Source: Bacteroides cellulosilyticus
GTDB taxonomy: Bacteria > Bacteroidota > Bacteroidia > Bacteroidales > Bacteroidaceae
DNA length: 64,000 bases
NCBI RefSeq assembly: GCF_020091405.1
Contig: NZ_CP081903.1
Coordinates: forward strand, 5,704,501-5,768,500
Direction: 5' to 3'
Shown here: one piece after another, positions 26,221 to 36,553 of the stretch
Position numbering within the stretch: position 1 is the stretch's first letter
Layout: each line of letters opens with the position of its first letter
Notes under the pieces: model-generated
Databases searched by the model: none
Seen by the model: the letters and a program-made list of their open reading frames with translations, nothing else
Told to the model about the DNA's origin: nothing
Made by a program: the position numbers and the translations under genes

Positions 26221-27966
26221 TTATTTCTCCACTTTTCCAAACAAGTATTCATAATCCCTTTTGGCGGCAGGCTCTACCCATTCTTCGGGAATAAATTTCC
26301 ACTGCCCTAATGCATGTGGCTCAATCACTCCCTTTTTCTCTATATACTGCATCAAGTAATAACGCAGATCTTTATCTGTAGAGAACAAGATACGCCCTTT
26401 CAATTCATCTTGAGGAATCCCGGCTCCCTTAGTCAACAATTCTCCACCACCATTACCACGGTATGAATTCAGTGCTACTTTATACATCTTGTCCATAGAA
26501 AAAGGGGTACCATCAGCCATACTGATAATAGTAACCTTCTCCCCTTTCGGCTTTGTTACATCTACCGTATATATGATGCCGGCTGCCGAATCGAAGTTAA
26601 AACTAAAGTTCTGGAAAGAAGCACGATCCGTTGCACCTTCACGACGTTGCTTGCGGAACAATAACAGATGGTCATCAGGAGATTTCATCTGATTCGTCCA
26701 TATATCATATGACATTTCCAGAGCATCCTTCACTTCCTTACCGGACAGTTTCATGGTATAGAGCATATTCTCATACTTATATAAGTTGAACATATCGCTC
26801 ACAAACACATCTCCCTTACTAATTTCCGTATCATACGACAGGGGCGCAGCAAGCGATATATCAGCATTGGTTATTTCAAGCTGCAACAAATGAATCAGGT
26901 CAATAAAGGCAGAAGAGCCGAAATAGGCAGGACGCGTGGAAATGGTCTCTGTGAAACTGCCTATTTTCTTGGATACAAACCCCTGAACCGTATTGAGCTG
27001 GGGAGCAAAATGCTTCATGAAATCCTCACTTGCAGCATAATCTTTCATATCTGTCAAAGCGCCGTCAATATGCTTCTCTATGACTTTTCCTTTTCGAAGT
27101 TTCAAAGTAACATCTGCGTTTGCCACAACAATTCCCTTGCTTGCGGGATCCATAATCAAGACAGAATCTCCAGCTATATTTTTAATCTTCTTCAATTCAC
27201 GGGCATGATCGTGTCCCATCAGGACGATATCGAATCCGGGAACGTTACGAGCTACTTCTACAGAAGCATTTTCACGATACTTACCGCCCATCAGCAATGC
27301 ATCCTGTCCGGCATGGAAAATACCGATCACCAGATCAGGCTTCTCTTTTTCCCGGATAATCTTCATCCATTTGCGAGCCGTTTCTTCCATATCATCAAAG
27401 CGCAGTCCTTTCCATAAGTTCTCCGACAACCATACAGGAATAGCAGGAGTAATCATACCCAACACTACGATCTTCACGCCATCTCGCTCCAAAACTTCAT
27501 AAGGTTTGAAATGAGTCTTTCCCGTAGCCGTATCAATAATATTAGCACCTAAAATGGGAAACTTGCAGTCTCCTGCCCAACGGTCGAACACGGCACGCCC
27601 GGTCTCCACATCATGATTACCCATATTGCCGGTATCATACTGCATATAGTTCAACACTTCAGCTGCCAGATGCGGAGAAATAGTGTCAATATAATTGTAA
27701 TAATAGGCACAAGGCTGGCCTTGCAGAATATCCCCGTTATCTAATAGAAGCAGATTATCTTTATAGACTTCACGCTCTTTCTGCACAAAAGCATGTATGC
27801 GCGCCAAACTTCCTCCAGCCTCATGGCGGAGTATGAAATCATAAGGATAATAGTTCCCATGTATATCACTGGTCTCTATTATTTTCAGCTTTACGATCTT
27901 ATCCTGGGCTGATACAGCTACTATCAGGAGGAATATCCACCCTAAAAAAAAGGAAACTCTTTTCAT
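26221..27966 (-). CDS. 5'-nucleotidase / UDP-sugar hydrolase family protein
   Basis: 581 residues. Signal peptide, metallophosphoesterase domain with TSDIHGNYYP, NGDILQGQP, MGNHDVETG, GIFHAGQD and GHDHA (metal ligands all present), then the 5'-nucleotidase C-terminal domain that binds the nucleoside. It would release phosphate from nucleotides in the periplasm. Starts 9 bp after the sensor-kinase stop, so the two are almost certainly one operon. Confidence 0.92.
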   Translation of the reverse strand: MKRVSFFLGWIFLLIVAVSAQDKIVKLKIIETSDIHGNYYPYDFILRHEAGGSLARIHAFVQKEREVYKDNLLLLDNGDILQGQPCAYYYNYIDTISPHLAAEVLNYMQYDTGNMGNHDVETGRAVFDRWAGDCKFPILGANIIDTATGKTHFKPYEVLERDGVKIVVLGMITPAIPVWLSENLWKGLRFDDMEETARKWMKIIREKEKPDLVIGIFHAGQDALLMGGKYRENASVEVARNVPGFDIVLMGHDHARELKKIKNIAGDSVLIMDPASKGIVVANADVTLKLRKGKVIEKHIDGALTDMKDYAASEDFMKHFAPQLNTVQGFVSKKIGSFTETISTRPAYFGSSAFIDLIHLLQLEITNADISLAAPLSYDTEISKGDVFVSDMFNLYKYENMLYTMKLSGKEVKDALEMSYDIWTNQMKSPDDHLLLFRKQRREGATDRASFQNFSFNFDSAAGIIYTVDVTKPKGEKVTIISMADGTPFSMDKMYKVALNSYRGNGGGELLTKGAGIPQDELKGRILFSTDKDLRYYLMQYIEKKGVIEPHALGQWKFIPEEWVEPAAKRDYEYLFGKVEK

Positions 27967-27975
27967 AGTTATTAG

Positions 27976-29910
27976 TTATTTCTTTGGTTGTTCGATGTCT
28001 AATGGATGTGTAAATACAAATCTTGCCCCATCCGTATATCCCGGATCCACCCAGATCTTTCCTCCCCACTTCTCTACGGTCAACTTACAGATGGAAAGTC
28101 CCAATCCTGTGCCCTGTACGTACTCGTTCAGTTTTTCAAATCGCTCAAATACAAGCTTCTGTTTTTCCAAAGGAATACCTGTACCCGTATCCGAGACAGA
28201 AAACAGGACTTCTCTCTGCTTCTCATCCACTTTCAGTCCCAAAGTAATCTTACCGTTCCGGGTAAACTTATCGGCATTGGAAAGCAGATTTATGATAACC
28301 TGTTGCAGGCGCTGAGTGTCAGTGCGCATATCCATGCTTTCACGGTCGCACTCAAAGATAAACTCATTTTCCGACTTGCGAGCCTGACTGACAGAAGCCA
28401 AAACGCGTTGGCACAACGGCACTACATCACATTCCTCAAATGTAAACGTAACCCGGTCCGCCTCCAGACGGGAAACATCCAGAATATCATTTATCAGGCG
28501 AAGCAGCAAATCAGAATTGGTTTTAATGATATCAACATACCCCTGCTGTTCATCTTCCGAACTTCCCCCGGAAGCCAACACATCCGAGAATCCCACAATT
28601 GCATTCAGCGGAGTACGGATTTCATGACTCATATTTGCGAGGAAGGCACTTTTCAGACGGCTGGACTCTTCTGCACGGTCTTTCGCATCTCTCAAAGCAC
28701 TCTCCGACTCTTGCAGTTCATCTTTCAGCTTTTTGGTATGGTAATAGAAGTACAATGAAACAAACAACCCCGCAGATAACACGACTAAAATGGTTGCAAC
28801 AGTCCAGATATGATATTTATATTGTTCATAGAACGATGGATTCTCATTCACCATTTCTATCGGCTGATGAATAAAAGACAGATCCAGACGCTTTTCCTTC
28901 ACAATCTTACTATCCATCATCACTTTATTAGGGATGACTTCTACTTCTATACGATCACTGTCAGCTCCTTGCAGCAGACGGACTGCCTGATACGCCATAT
29001 CCTTGCCTAATGGCCGATAAGAGGGTGTCACTCCACCTATAGCCCAATAACCAATACCGACAGAGCTAATGGAAAATGTAGGCACATCACCCGCAGCTTC
29101 CATCATGGTATAAGTTGCATTACGCATAAAATATCCGTCGTACATATCCACACGCCAGGTACCCATCAACAAAGCTGTATTCGGGGGCAATTCATGAAGT
29201 TTATCACTGATGGTATAAATCGTATTGGTACGTCCATCCAGTAGAATCAGATTTAACTCCGGATGTTTCTTCATCTCCTCTACTACATGGGCTTGCAAGG
29301 AAACGCCTCCATAGCTGTTATCAGAAACAAAAGCTATATTTTTAGTATTCGGATATAAGTGTTTTATCAGATTGATATTGGCTTCCACATCATATTCGTA
29401 AACAAAACCGGCTTTGACTGAAGAATCAGTAAAGTCATTAAAGAAATCCACTGCACCAGGCATCCATGTTTTCAGATTTACAGAATCATCCGGAAGAATA
29501 ATGGCATTGCGGCTTGCCAATGAAGTCAATACCGGAAACCTTCCGCGTATAGAGTCTTCTTGCGATAGATAGGCAGCCCAAGCCTCCTGACCAATTAAAA
29601 CAAGTAATACAGGCGCACGCTTTCCCTCATACTTATCCAGTATCTCCGTCATTTTCGATTTCCACTGTGGCGACTCGGAGAAGCTTTTGCAGTTCATGTT
29701 TTCCAAAGCTATCGGAGCTTTTCCACCCAGACGCTCAAACTCTTCCATGAAATCGTATATATTTCCGGAAGTCTGACGAGCATCCGGATTATACGAACTG
29801 ATAATCAGTACCGGGTGTTCCCCAGTCACTGCAAAAACTGATGAAAGCCCCAAAATGGATACCAGTAAGAAAAGAAAAAAACTATATATTATTTTCCTAA
29901 ATAAGCCCAT
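27976..29910 (-). CDS. Sensor histidine kinase with ABC-substrate-binding-like sensor domain
   Basis: 644 residues. Signal/first membrane helix (about 7-27), a periplasmic domain (about 30-360) related to ABC_sub_bind/type-1 periplasmic-binding folds (PVLIISSYNPDARQT, GGVTPSYRPLGKDMA), a second helix (367-390), a coiled coil, then HisKA with H429 in FLANMSHEIRTPLN and HATPase_c with NLLSNADKF, DTGTGIP and GTGLGLS. It has no receiver domain. It should phosphorylate a separate response regulator not seen nearby. Operon with the 5'-nucleotidase. Confidence 0.9.
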   Translation of the reverse strand: MGLFRKIIYSFFLFLLVSILGLSSVFAVTGEHPVLIISSYNPDARQTSGNIYDFMEEFERLGGKAPIALENMNCKSFSESPQWKSKMTEILDKYEGKRAPVLLVLIGQEAWAAYLSQEDSIRGRFPVLTSLASRNAIILPDDSVNLKTWMPGAVDFFNDFTDSSVKAGFVYEYDVEANINLIKHLYPNTKNIAFVSDNSYGGVSLQAHVVEEMKKHPELNLILLDGRTNTIYTISDKLHELPPNTALLMGTWRVDMYDGYFMRNATYTMMEAAGDVPTFSISSVGIGYWAIGGVTPSYRPLGKDMAYQAVRLLQGADSDRIEVEVIPNKVMMDSKIVKEKRLDLSFIHQPIEMVNENPSFYEQYKYHIWTVATILVVLSAGLFVSLYFYYHTKKLKDELQESESALRDAKDRAEESSRLKSAFLANMSHEIRTPLNAIVGFSDVLASGGSSEDEQQGYVDIIKTNSDLLLRLINDILDVSRLEADRVTFTFEECDVVPLCQRVLASVSQARKSENEFIFECDRESMDMRTDTQRLQQVIINLLSNADKFTRNGKITLGLKVDEKQREVLFSVSDTGTGIPLEKQKLVFERFEKLNEYVQGTGLGLSICKLTVEKWGGKIWVDPGYTDGARFVFTHPLDIEQPKK

Positions 29911-29990
29911 TCAGTGAATATAGAATTGTTTTGGCAAATATACAATAAAGTTATAAGGATAGAAATAAAGTTGTAGAATTTTAAACTATA

Positions 29991-30042
29991 AAAAAAGAAA
30001 CAGGCGGTAAGAGATAGTTCATCAAACTACCGCCTTACCGCC
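29991..30042 (-). terminator. Terminator at the end of the capsule operon
   Basis: On the minus strand a 9-bp stem GGCGGTAAG / CTTACCGCC (30034-30042 and 30003-30011) is followed by TTTCTTTTTTT. It lies 73 bp beyond the stop of the last capsule gene. An alternative pairing with a second TACCGCC copy is possible. Confidence 0.75.
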
Positions 30043-30114
30043 CGTTATTATTTAAAAAAAGAATGTTTTTATCAGATATTCATCGCATTGCTTCCTAAAG
30101 CCGAAGACTCATTT

Positions 30115-31071
30115 TTATTTTCTCTTTTGAATATGCAAATGAAAATACCTTCTCATAAACAACACATAAATGCCACTCAATAATACAATTATCCCCAACA
30201 AATACCAATAACCATATCCCACGAAACAGAAATAACCCAATATGACCAAAGCCTGTGCCGCCATATAAATTAATGATACCCCCACATGAGGTATTTTCAA
30301 CTCGTTTGCCATCAATTGATACATGTGTTTCCGGTGGGGCAAACCGATGTTCTCATGAAGCATCAGGCGATGAATAATAGTCAGGACACTATCGACACCA
30401 TAAACGGATAACAGGATTATCCAACTGAAATCTTCTGTTTTAATTATAAGTCTCCCTATCAGAAAAAGGAGAATAAAAGCGATACTCACAGAACCGACAT
30501 CACCCGCAAAACACTTCGCCTTCTTACGGAAATTGAAGAAACAAAAGACCAGGACTGAACAAAGAACGGTATTAATCAAAGCCGGTTCAACAAACGTAGT
30601 GATCTCAGAATTGATATAAGCTAATGCACCAAGGATAACCAATGAATAACCACCTGTGATGCCATTGATGCCATCCATAAAGTTATAAGCATTAATGATA
30701 CCCGTACAGATAATCAAAGCTATGATAATCCACCACCAGGAAAGTGAGAATAAGCCCCATTGGTAAAACATTAGAGCCATAGCAGTAAAGTGAAACACCA
30801 ACCTCAGACCTTGGGAAGTAGAACGGATATCATCTACAAAACTGATAAAAGTGATCAGAGTCAATGCCAACATAAACCATGGATACTCCCAATGATTACT
30901 CAGGAAATAGGCTAAAGCTCCAAAATAGAAGATTATACCGCCACCACGCAAAGTTATCCGTGAATGAGAACTACGTTCATTGGGCTTATCAATGATATTA
31001 AACTTATCAGCCACTCTAAAATAAAAAAGTTCTGCTACAAAGAGCAGAACTAATATAATGATATAATACAC
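30115..31071 (-). CDS. WecA/MraY-like undecaprenyl-phosphate sugar-1-phosphate transferase
   Basis: 318 residues with about ten membrane helices. Motifs of the polyprenyl-phosphate N-acetylhexosamine-1-phosphate transferase family: NERSSHSR (substrate loop), VDDIRSTSQGLR (Mg-binding DD), NAYNFMDGINGITGG, and PHRKHMYQ (the HxxH-like loop). It should start the repeat unit on undecaprenyl phosphate at the inner membrane. It is the last gene of the capsule operon, where Bacteroides CPS loci often carry the initiating transferase next to an epimerase. Confidence 0.9.
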   Translation of the reverse strand: MYYIIILVLLFVAELFYFRVADKFNIIDKPNERSSHSRITLRGGGIIFYFGALAYFLSNHWEYPWFMLALTLITFISFVDDIRSTSQGLRLVFHFTAMALMFYQWGLFSLSWWWIIIALIICTGIINAYNFMDGINGITGGYSLVILGALAYINSEITTFVEPALINTVLCSVLVFCFFNFRKKAKCFAGDVGSVSIAFILLFLIGRLIIKTEDFSWIILLSVYGVDSVLTIIHRLMLHENIGLPHRKHMYQLMANELKIPHVGVSLIYMAAQALVILGYFCFVGYGYWYLLGIIVLLSGIYVLFMRRYFHLHIQKRK

Positions 31072-31092
31072 GATTTACAATTTATAAATAGG

Positions 31093-32067
31093 TTAGAAAC
31101 TCCGTATTGTTTTCATTATTCCATCCGCCGCACGGACAGGCATCCGGTCAATGCCAAGAGCAGATTTTATCTTCTCATTACTTACCACGTAATTCTCAGT
31201 CAGTTTTCTCAGCCGTTCTGTATTCAAAGGCAGATGAAGCAGCGTACCCAGTCCTGCGCAACCTTCCATCATTTTCCTGTTCATTTTCCAGATGTGAGGC
31301 TCCTTACCCATAGCTTCACACATAAGGGCTATCAGTTCATTCGTAGACAAGGCTTCATCATCACCCATGTGATAAATACCGCTCGCTACGTCTTTTGTCA
31401 ACAAACCTTCCACTACATAGCAAAGATTATCTATAGAAGTAAAAGAACGCTTGTTCTCAAAATCACCTAAAGGCCAGGGGATACCTTTCTTTACCACATT
31501 ATAAAGCAAGTTCAAATTACCTTTATTACCAGGACCGTGGATCATACAAGGACGAAGTATATACACCTGTTTATCGCGCTGCATAGCAACTTTCAATTCC
31601 CCATGCTCACTTCTCAACTTACTAAGAATATATTCTTCAGCTGCAATCTTACTTTCTCCATAAGGACCAACCGGAGTAGGTATCACATCTTCTGTCAGCA
31701 TATCCCCCACTACACTGTCTGCAGCAGCTTTCACAGAACTGAAAAAGATAAATTTCTTCGCAGAAGATTCTAAAAAGAAATCAAATATCTTCTGCGTCAG
31801 CCCTGTATTGATATCAAAATATACCTGAGAAGCAGACTGATTCTTTGTATCATGCGCTTTGCCTGCCAAATGGATGATAGCATCAAACTTGGGTAAAAAC
31901 TGCATCGGAAAAGAAGTTGTTTCAATATCTTTCCAAGCAAAAGTCTTTACCACTCCCTCCTTTTCAGGGGCGACAATATCAAGGCCATAAAGGGAATGAT
32001 GTCCTTTTAAGGCAACAACAAGATTGGAGCCCACAAAGCCGTGAACTCCGGTAATAAGTATATTCAT
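31093..32067 (-). CDS. NAD-dependent epimerase/dehydratase
   Basis: 324 residues. Rossmann motif ITGVHGFVGSNL (residues 4-15), HLAGKAHDT, and catalytic Ser/Tyr/Lys in FFSSVKAAAD and GPYGESKIAAE. It resembles the WcaG / UDP-GlcNAc 4-epimerase-reductase group that pairs with the initiating WecA-like transferase in Bacteroides capsule loci. It may make the first nucleotide sugar (for example a UDP-4-keto or QuiNAc/FucNAc type), but the exact reaction is not deducible. 21 bp upstream of the transferase gene. Confidence 0.85.
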   Translation of the reverse strand: MNILITGVHGFVGSNLVVALKGHHSLYGLDIVAPEKEGVVKTFAWKDIETTSFPMQFLPKFDAIIHLAGKAHDTKNQSASQVYFDINTGLTQKIFDFFLESSAKKFIFFSSVKAAADSVVGDMLTEDVIPTPVGPYGESKIAAEEYILSKLRSEHGELKVAMQRDKQVYILRPCMIHGPGNKGNLNLLYNVVKKGIPWPLGDFENKRSFTSIDNLCYVVEGLLTKDVASGIYHMGDDEALSTNELIALMCEAMGKEPHIWKMNRKMMEGCAGLGTLLHLPLNTERLRKLTENYVVSNEKIKSALGIDRMPVRAADGIMKTIRSF

Positions 32068-32122
32068 GGAGATAAAATAATATTCAGATATTAACGCAAC
32101 TTAAAATGCTTTCATTTGCAGT

Positions 32123-33439
32123 TCAGAGTTTTCCAATACATCTATACTCAACCCCTATTTCCTGTAACTCATTCTTATCATAAATATTACGACCATCAAT
32201 CACTAATGGTTGCTTCATTGTTTTTTTCAACACTCCCCAACTTGGCATCCTGAACTCTTTCCATTCGGTCACCACCAGCAAAGCATCAGCATCCAATACA
32301 GCATCGTACATATCCGTAGCATAAATAACCTTATCACCTACTCTACGTTTGCATTCCTTCATGGCAATAGGGTCATACACTTTCACTGTCACACTGGATT
32401 CTACTAATTTATCTATCAGTACCAAAGCCGGAGCCTCACGCATATCGTCCGTTTCCGGCTTGAATGCCAATCCCCACATAGCCACCTGCTTACCTTTTAT
32501 ATCACCATTGAAATGCTTCAACAACTTTTCGAAAAGAATACTCTTTTGTTTTTCATTTACCTCTTCCACTGCTTCAAGCACCCGCATCGGATAACCATTC
32601 TTTTCCGCTGTTTTTATTAACGCTTTTACATCTTTCGGAAAACAGGATCCACCGTAACCACAACCTGGATAAAGGAACTTGCTTCCAATACGACTATCTG
32701 CACCAATGCCCTTGCGTACCATATTTACATCTGCACCTACCAGTTCACACAAGTTCGCAATATCATTCATGAAGCTGATACGAGTAGCCAACATCGAATT
32801 GGCTGCATACTTTATCATTTCAGCACTCGGAATATCTGTAAATATCAAACGATAATTATTCATCATGAAAGGTTTATAAAGACGCTCCATAATGTCCTTT
32901 GCTTTTTCAGATTCAACACCGACCACTACACGATCCGGTTTCATAAAATCATCCACTGCATCCCCCTCCTTCAGGAATTCAGGATTGGACGCCACATCAA
33001 ACTCAATCTCCTCATGTCGCTTATCAAGTTCTTCCTGAATAGCAGCTTTTACTTTCTGTGCAGTGCCTACAGGAACTGTACTCTTAGTAACTACCAGTAC
33101 ATACTTTTTCATGTTACGCCCAATGGTACGGGCTACTTCAAGCACATACCTCAAGTCTGCACTTCCATCTTCATCGGGAGGCGTCCCTACAGCGCTAAAC
33201 ACCACCTCCACATCATCCAGACAATCTGATAAACAGGTCGTAAAGTTCAATCGCCCTGCATTATAGTTGCGATGTACCATATCCTCCAATCCCGGTTCAT
33301 AAATGGGGATAATTCCTTTCTTCAAATTCTCAATTTTACTTTCTTGTACATCTACACAAGTAACATCTATCCCCATTTCCGAGAAACAAGTTCCAGTTAC
33401 CAAACCGACATAACCAGTTCCGACAATTGCTATTTTCAT
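32123..33439 (-). CDS. ugd: UDP-glucose 6-dehydrogenase
   Basis: 438 residues. Makes UDP-glucuronate from UDP-glucose with 2 NAD+. The N-terminal NAD motif IVGTGYVGLVTG (residues 5-16) and the catalytic loop GYGGSCFPKD with Cys266 are intact, as are SNPEFLKEG (150-159) and the C-terminal domain. It is immediately downstream of a UDP-glucuronate 4-epimerase, so the capsule is expected to contain glucuronic and/or galacturonic acid. Confidence 0.96.
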   Translation of the reverse strand: MKIAIVGTGYVGLVTGTCFSEMGIDVTCVDVQESKIENLKKGIIPIYEPGLEDMVHRNYNAGRLNFTTCLSDCLDDVEVVFSAVGTPPDEDGSADLRYVLEVARTIGRNMKKYVLVVTKSTVPVGTAQKVKAAIQEELDKRHEEIEFDVASNPEFLKEGDAVDDFMKPDRVVVGVESEKAKDIMERLYKPFMMNNYRLIFTDIPSAEMIKYAANSMLATRISFMNDIANLCELVGADVNMVRKGIGADSRIGSKFLYPGCGYGGSCFPKDVKALIKTAEKNGYPMRVLEAVEEVNEKQKSILFEKLLKHFNGDIKGKQVAMWGLAFKPETDDMREAPALVLIDKLVESSVTVKVYDPIAMKECKRRVGDKVIYATDMYDAVLDADALLVVTEWKEFRMPSWGVLKKTMKQPLVIDGRNIYDKNELQEIGVEYRCIGKL

Positions 33440-33457
33440 AATTTCTTGATTTACTCT

Positions 33458-34510
33458 TTATAATTGATAAAAAGAACGATACCACTCTATTGTATCTTTC
33501 ACTCCTTCTCCAATAGATTTATTAGGTTTAAATCCCAATTCATTCTGCAATGCTGTAGTATCTGCATTTGTCTGATAAACATCACCGGGTTGCATCGGAA
33601 GAAATACCTTCTCTGCCGGATGCCCAATCGCTTCTTCTATGGCCTGTATAAAATCCATCAACTTCACAGGATGCGAATTACCAATGTTATAAATCTTGTA
33701 AGGTGCAGTGGAGGTACTGGGATCCGGTGTTTCCGCTTGCCAGTCAAAATCAGGAGATGGAGTATGATCTATCACTCGCAAAACACCCTCTACAATATCG
33801 TCAATATAGGTAAAGTCACGAAGCATATCACCGTTATTGAATACCTTTATAGGACGATGGTGTAACATGGCATCTGCAAACAAGAAAGGAGACATGTCAG
33901 GGCGTCCCCAAGGACCATATACCGTAAAAAAACGGAGTCCTGTTGAAGGAATGCCATAGAGATGACTGTATGTGTGAGCCATCAATTCATTAGACTTCTT
34001 CGTAGCAGCATATAAACTCACCGGATGAGCTATACTATCCCTTTCTGAAAAGGGAACTTTACCATTCAAACCATATACACTACTGGAACTGGCATATATC
34101 AAATGTTTTACTTTGTAATGACGACATCCTTCTAAAATATTTAGAAATCCATCCACATTACTTTCTACGTAAGCATAAGGATTTTCAATAGAATATCTTA
34201 CTCCCGCCTGAGCTGCAAGATTCACTACCTTATCAAAATGCTCATTGGCAAACAGCATCCGCATAGCTTGTTTGTCCTCAAGATTCATACGAACAAAACG
34301 GAAAGAAGAATATTCTGAACTTCCTACAAACTTATACCAGTCTATATCATCCTTAGAGATACCCAGTGTACCCAAACGACCATATTTCAGGTTCACGTCA
34401 TAGTAGTCATTCAAATTATCCAGCCCAAGAACCTCATCACCACGACCCAATAGATGCCTACACACATAAGAGCCTATAAAACCGGCTGCACCGGTAACTA
34501 AAATTTTCAT
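33458..34510 (-). CDS. UDP-glucuronate 4-epimerase (GAE/WbnF-like)
   Basis: 350 residues, extended SDR. GAAGFIGSYV (7-16), ASSSSVYG (140-147), and the Tyr167/Lys171 pair in SLYAATKKSNE. The LYGIPSTGLRFFTVYGPWGRPDMSPFLF stretch (only its parts cited) is typical of UDP-glucuronate epimerases making UDP-galacturonate. It overlaps the upstream glycosyltransferase gene by 4 bp and precedes ugd by 18 bp, which fits a shared pathway. Confidence 0.92.
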   Translation of the reverse strand: MKILVTGAAGFIGSYVCRHLLGRGDEVLGLDNLNDYYDVNLKYGRLGTLGISKDDIDWYKFVGSSEYSSFRFVRMNLEDKQAMRMLFANEHFDKVVNLAAQAGVRYSIENPYAYVESNVDGFLNILEGCRHYKVKHLIYASSSSVYGLNGKVPFSERDSIAHPVSLYAATKKSNELMAHTYSHLYGIPSTGLRFFTVYGPWGRPDMSPFLFADAMLHHRPIKVFNNGDMLRDFTYIDDIVEGVLRVIDHTPSPDFDWQAETPDPSTSTAPYKIYNIGNSHPVKLMDFIQAIEEAIGHPAEKVFLPMQPGDVYQTNADTTALQNELGFKPNKSIGEGVKDTIEWYRSFYQL

Positions 34511-35631
34511 GCTTTACTCAACTGACTATATATTTCAAGATGTCTATGTATTACATTCTCTATTGAAAAATCTTTTTCAGCCAAAATACGCGAGTTGCGC
34601 CCCATATTTTGTCTCAAATTCTCATCTTCAAAAAGAAGGTTCAATTTCTCCGCTAAAGTATCACTGTCTTTTACAGGAATTAGATAACCATTATAGCCAT
34701 CCACCACTGTTTCTTTACATCCAATGGAATTCGTAGTCACTATAGGACGACCAACAGCAGCAGCTTCAATTAATGACTTTGGAAGACCCTCTTTATAATA
34801 GGAAGGGAATGCTACTATATGGCAAGATTTCAATAACTCCAACACATCCGTACGATATCCTAGCCACTGAATATATCCACCATCACATACAGATTTAAGT
34901 TCCTCCTCTTTTATTGCTTTTGGGTTATCATCCAATCCACCACAAAGCAGAAACTCTACTTTATCTCTATATTTTTCTTTAAGTTTCAACGCAGCATCTA
35001 CTAACACAAATACCCCTTTTTCTACAATCATACGGGCAGTAAGCAAAACTTTGATTTTTTGACTTTCCAGTTCAGGAGTATAACAATATTGGTTCAAATC
35101 TACTCCTGACCCTTTTATCATGAAAGCCTGTTCTTCTTTTATAATCCTGTTTTTTAAGAATAAACCTTTATCTTCTTCATTCTGAAAAATTACTGCAAGA
35201 TTTTTACGATGGTGAGAAAAGTGAAGTACCCTAGGGAGAAGTTTTGAAACTAATGATGTATTTTCCTCTGAGAAAAAGATTCCCAATCCACTAACAGCAT
35301 TAACTACTCCATGTACTTTTGCCAGTTTTGCAGCTAAAGTCCCCCAAAGTATAGTCTTTAAGCCTACATGATGAACAATATCCGGTTTTTCACGTCGATA
35401 GAGACGATACAAAAACCAACATGTATACAACTCCTCTATAATGTTTTGCCCGGAACGGTTCATAGGCAAATCAATCACCTTCAATCCCAAAGCTTCGATA
35501 GTCGATTTTTTACCGGTATCTTTCGTCACAACAGTAACTTCATAACCTTTTTTTTGAGCACTTAAAGCAATGTCTTTACGATGAGAGAGAAAAAACCAAT
35601 CGACATTGACAACAATAAAAAGTTTAGCCAT
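34507..35631 (-). CDS. Glycosyltransferase family 4
   Basis: 374 residues, GT-B fold. The N-terminal WFFLSHRKDIAL and VVNAVSGLGIFF segments and the C-terminal EGLPKSLIEAAAVGRPIV with the E-x7-E pair match GT4 enzymes that add a sugar to lipid-linked intermediates in capsule synthesis. Cytosolic face of the inner membrane. Donor and acceptor unknown. Overlaps the epimerase gene by 4 bp. Confidence 0.9.
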   Translation of the reverse strand: MAKLFIVVNVDWFFLSHRKDIALSAQKKGYEVTVVTKDTGKKSTIEALGLKVIDLPMNRSGQNIIEELYTCWFLYRLYRREKPDIVHHVGLKTILWGTLAAKLAKVHGVVNAVSGLGIFFSEENTSLVSKLLPRVLHFSHHRKNLAVIFQNEEDKGLFLKNRIIKEEQAFMIKGSGVDLNQYCYTPELESQKIKVLLTARMIVEKGVFVLVDAALKLKEKYRDKVEFLLCGGLDDNPKAIKEEELKSVCDGGYIQWLGYRTDVLELLKSCHIVAFPSYYKEGLPKSLIEAAAVGRPIVTTNSIGCKETVVDGYNGYLIPVKDSDTLAEKLNLLFEDENLRQNMGRNSRILAEKDFSIENVIHRHLEIYSQLSKA

Positions 35632-35634
35632 TAC

Positions 35635-36543
35635 TTAGAAAGGTAAAAAAGAAGAAATATCAAACTGTTTTCCTAATATAAAATCAAATTCATCTGGATT
35701 AAATTGTACATAGCCACTCCAAGGATAAAAAGTTAATTCTCCAAAATACACCTTATTTCGAATATAATACAAATCAACGCGCACAAAAGGGAAATCTGCA
35801 GATAATACTTCTGCTACCATTAACATATCATCCAAGCCTTTAGGCTTCTGTCCAGAATCAAAAAATGAAGGACAATCACTAGAAACATTCAAACAGCACC
35901 ATTTAGTATCATAAAAATTACGTTTATGACCAATGTATCGATCTATATCATATACAATACAATAAGGTTTCCCGTTAAAACAAAATATTTTATAATCAGA
36001 TATTCCAGCATCAGGATTATCTTCATTTACAAGTAATTCCTCAATTATATATTGAGATTTTGTAATCCCAGTATATGCCCATTCGCGTCCTGCATTTATA
36101 TCCTTCTTATTTTTCCAAGCAACTAGATGGCTTTTCACAGACTCTATATCCAGGTCTGATTTATTCTTACATATAAAAACATTTTCCCCTCCACCACCAT
36201 CTGTCGTTTTGATAACAAAACTATCTGGTAACACTTTCCAATCTATATCTTTACAATCTTCATACACTCCATATAAAGTATTTAATATGGAAGTTAATCC
36301 CTTAGTAGCTACATATTCTCTAACTCGGTATTTATCAACGCATTGAAACAGAATTGGGTTACGATAATACATTTTATATAACTGCAACTTCTCCGTATAG
36401 CGTTGAGGACTATTTAAATCAAGTTTGCGTCCCATTTTTATACGATACTGCCATTTCAGCATAATAGTATCTGGAACAAAAGCTAAAAATTTCAGAATTA
36501 GGAAACGCAGTTTTTGGCTTTGGATAATTCTTTTATAATTCAT
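35635..36543 (-). CDS. TupA-like ATP-grasp protein
   Basis: 302 residues. LNSPQRYTEKLQLYKMYYRN, DKYRVREYV, FVIKTTDGGGGENVFIC (glycine-rich ATP loop) and VDLYYIRNKVYFGELTFYPWSG (cited in part) are those of the ATPgrasp_TupA family, named for teichuronopeptide synthesis, where the enzyme is thought to ligate amino acid to a uronic acid carboxyl. In this locus UDP-glucuronate and UDP-galacturonate are made by neighbours, so amidation of a uronate is a reasonable guess. Often annotated simply as a glycosyltransferase. AT-rich. Confidence 0.8.
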   Translation of the reverse strand: MNYKRIIQSQKLRFLILKFLAFVPDTIMLKWQYRIKMGRKLDLNSPQRYTEKLQLYKMYYRNPILFQCVDKYRVREYVATKGLTSILNTLYGVYEDCKDIDWKVLPDSFVIKTTDGGGGENVFICKNKSDLDIESVKSHLVAWKNKKDINAGREWAYTGITKSQYIIEELLVNEDNPDAGISDYKIFCFNGKPYCIVYDIDRYIGHKRNFYDTKWCCLNVSSDCPSFFDSGQKPKGLDDMLMVAEVLSADFPFVRVDLYYIRNKVYFGELTFYPWSGYVQFNPDEFDFILGKQFDISSFLPF

Positions 36544-36553
36544 TGCATAAACA

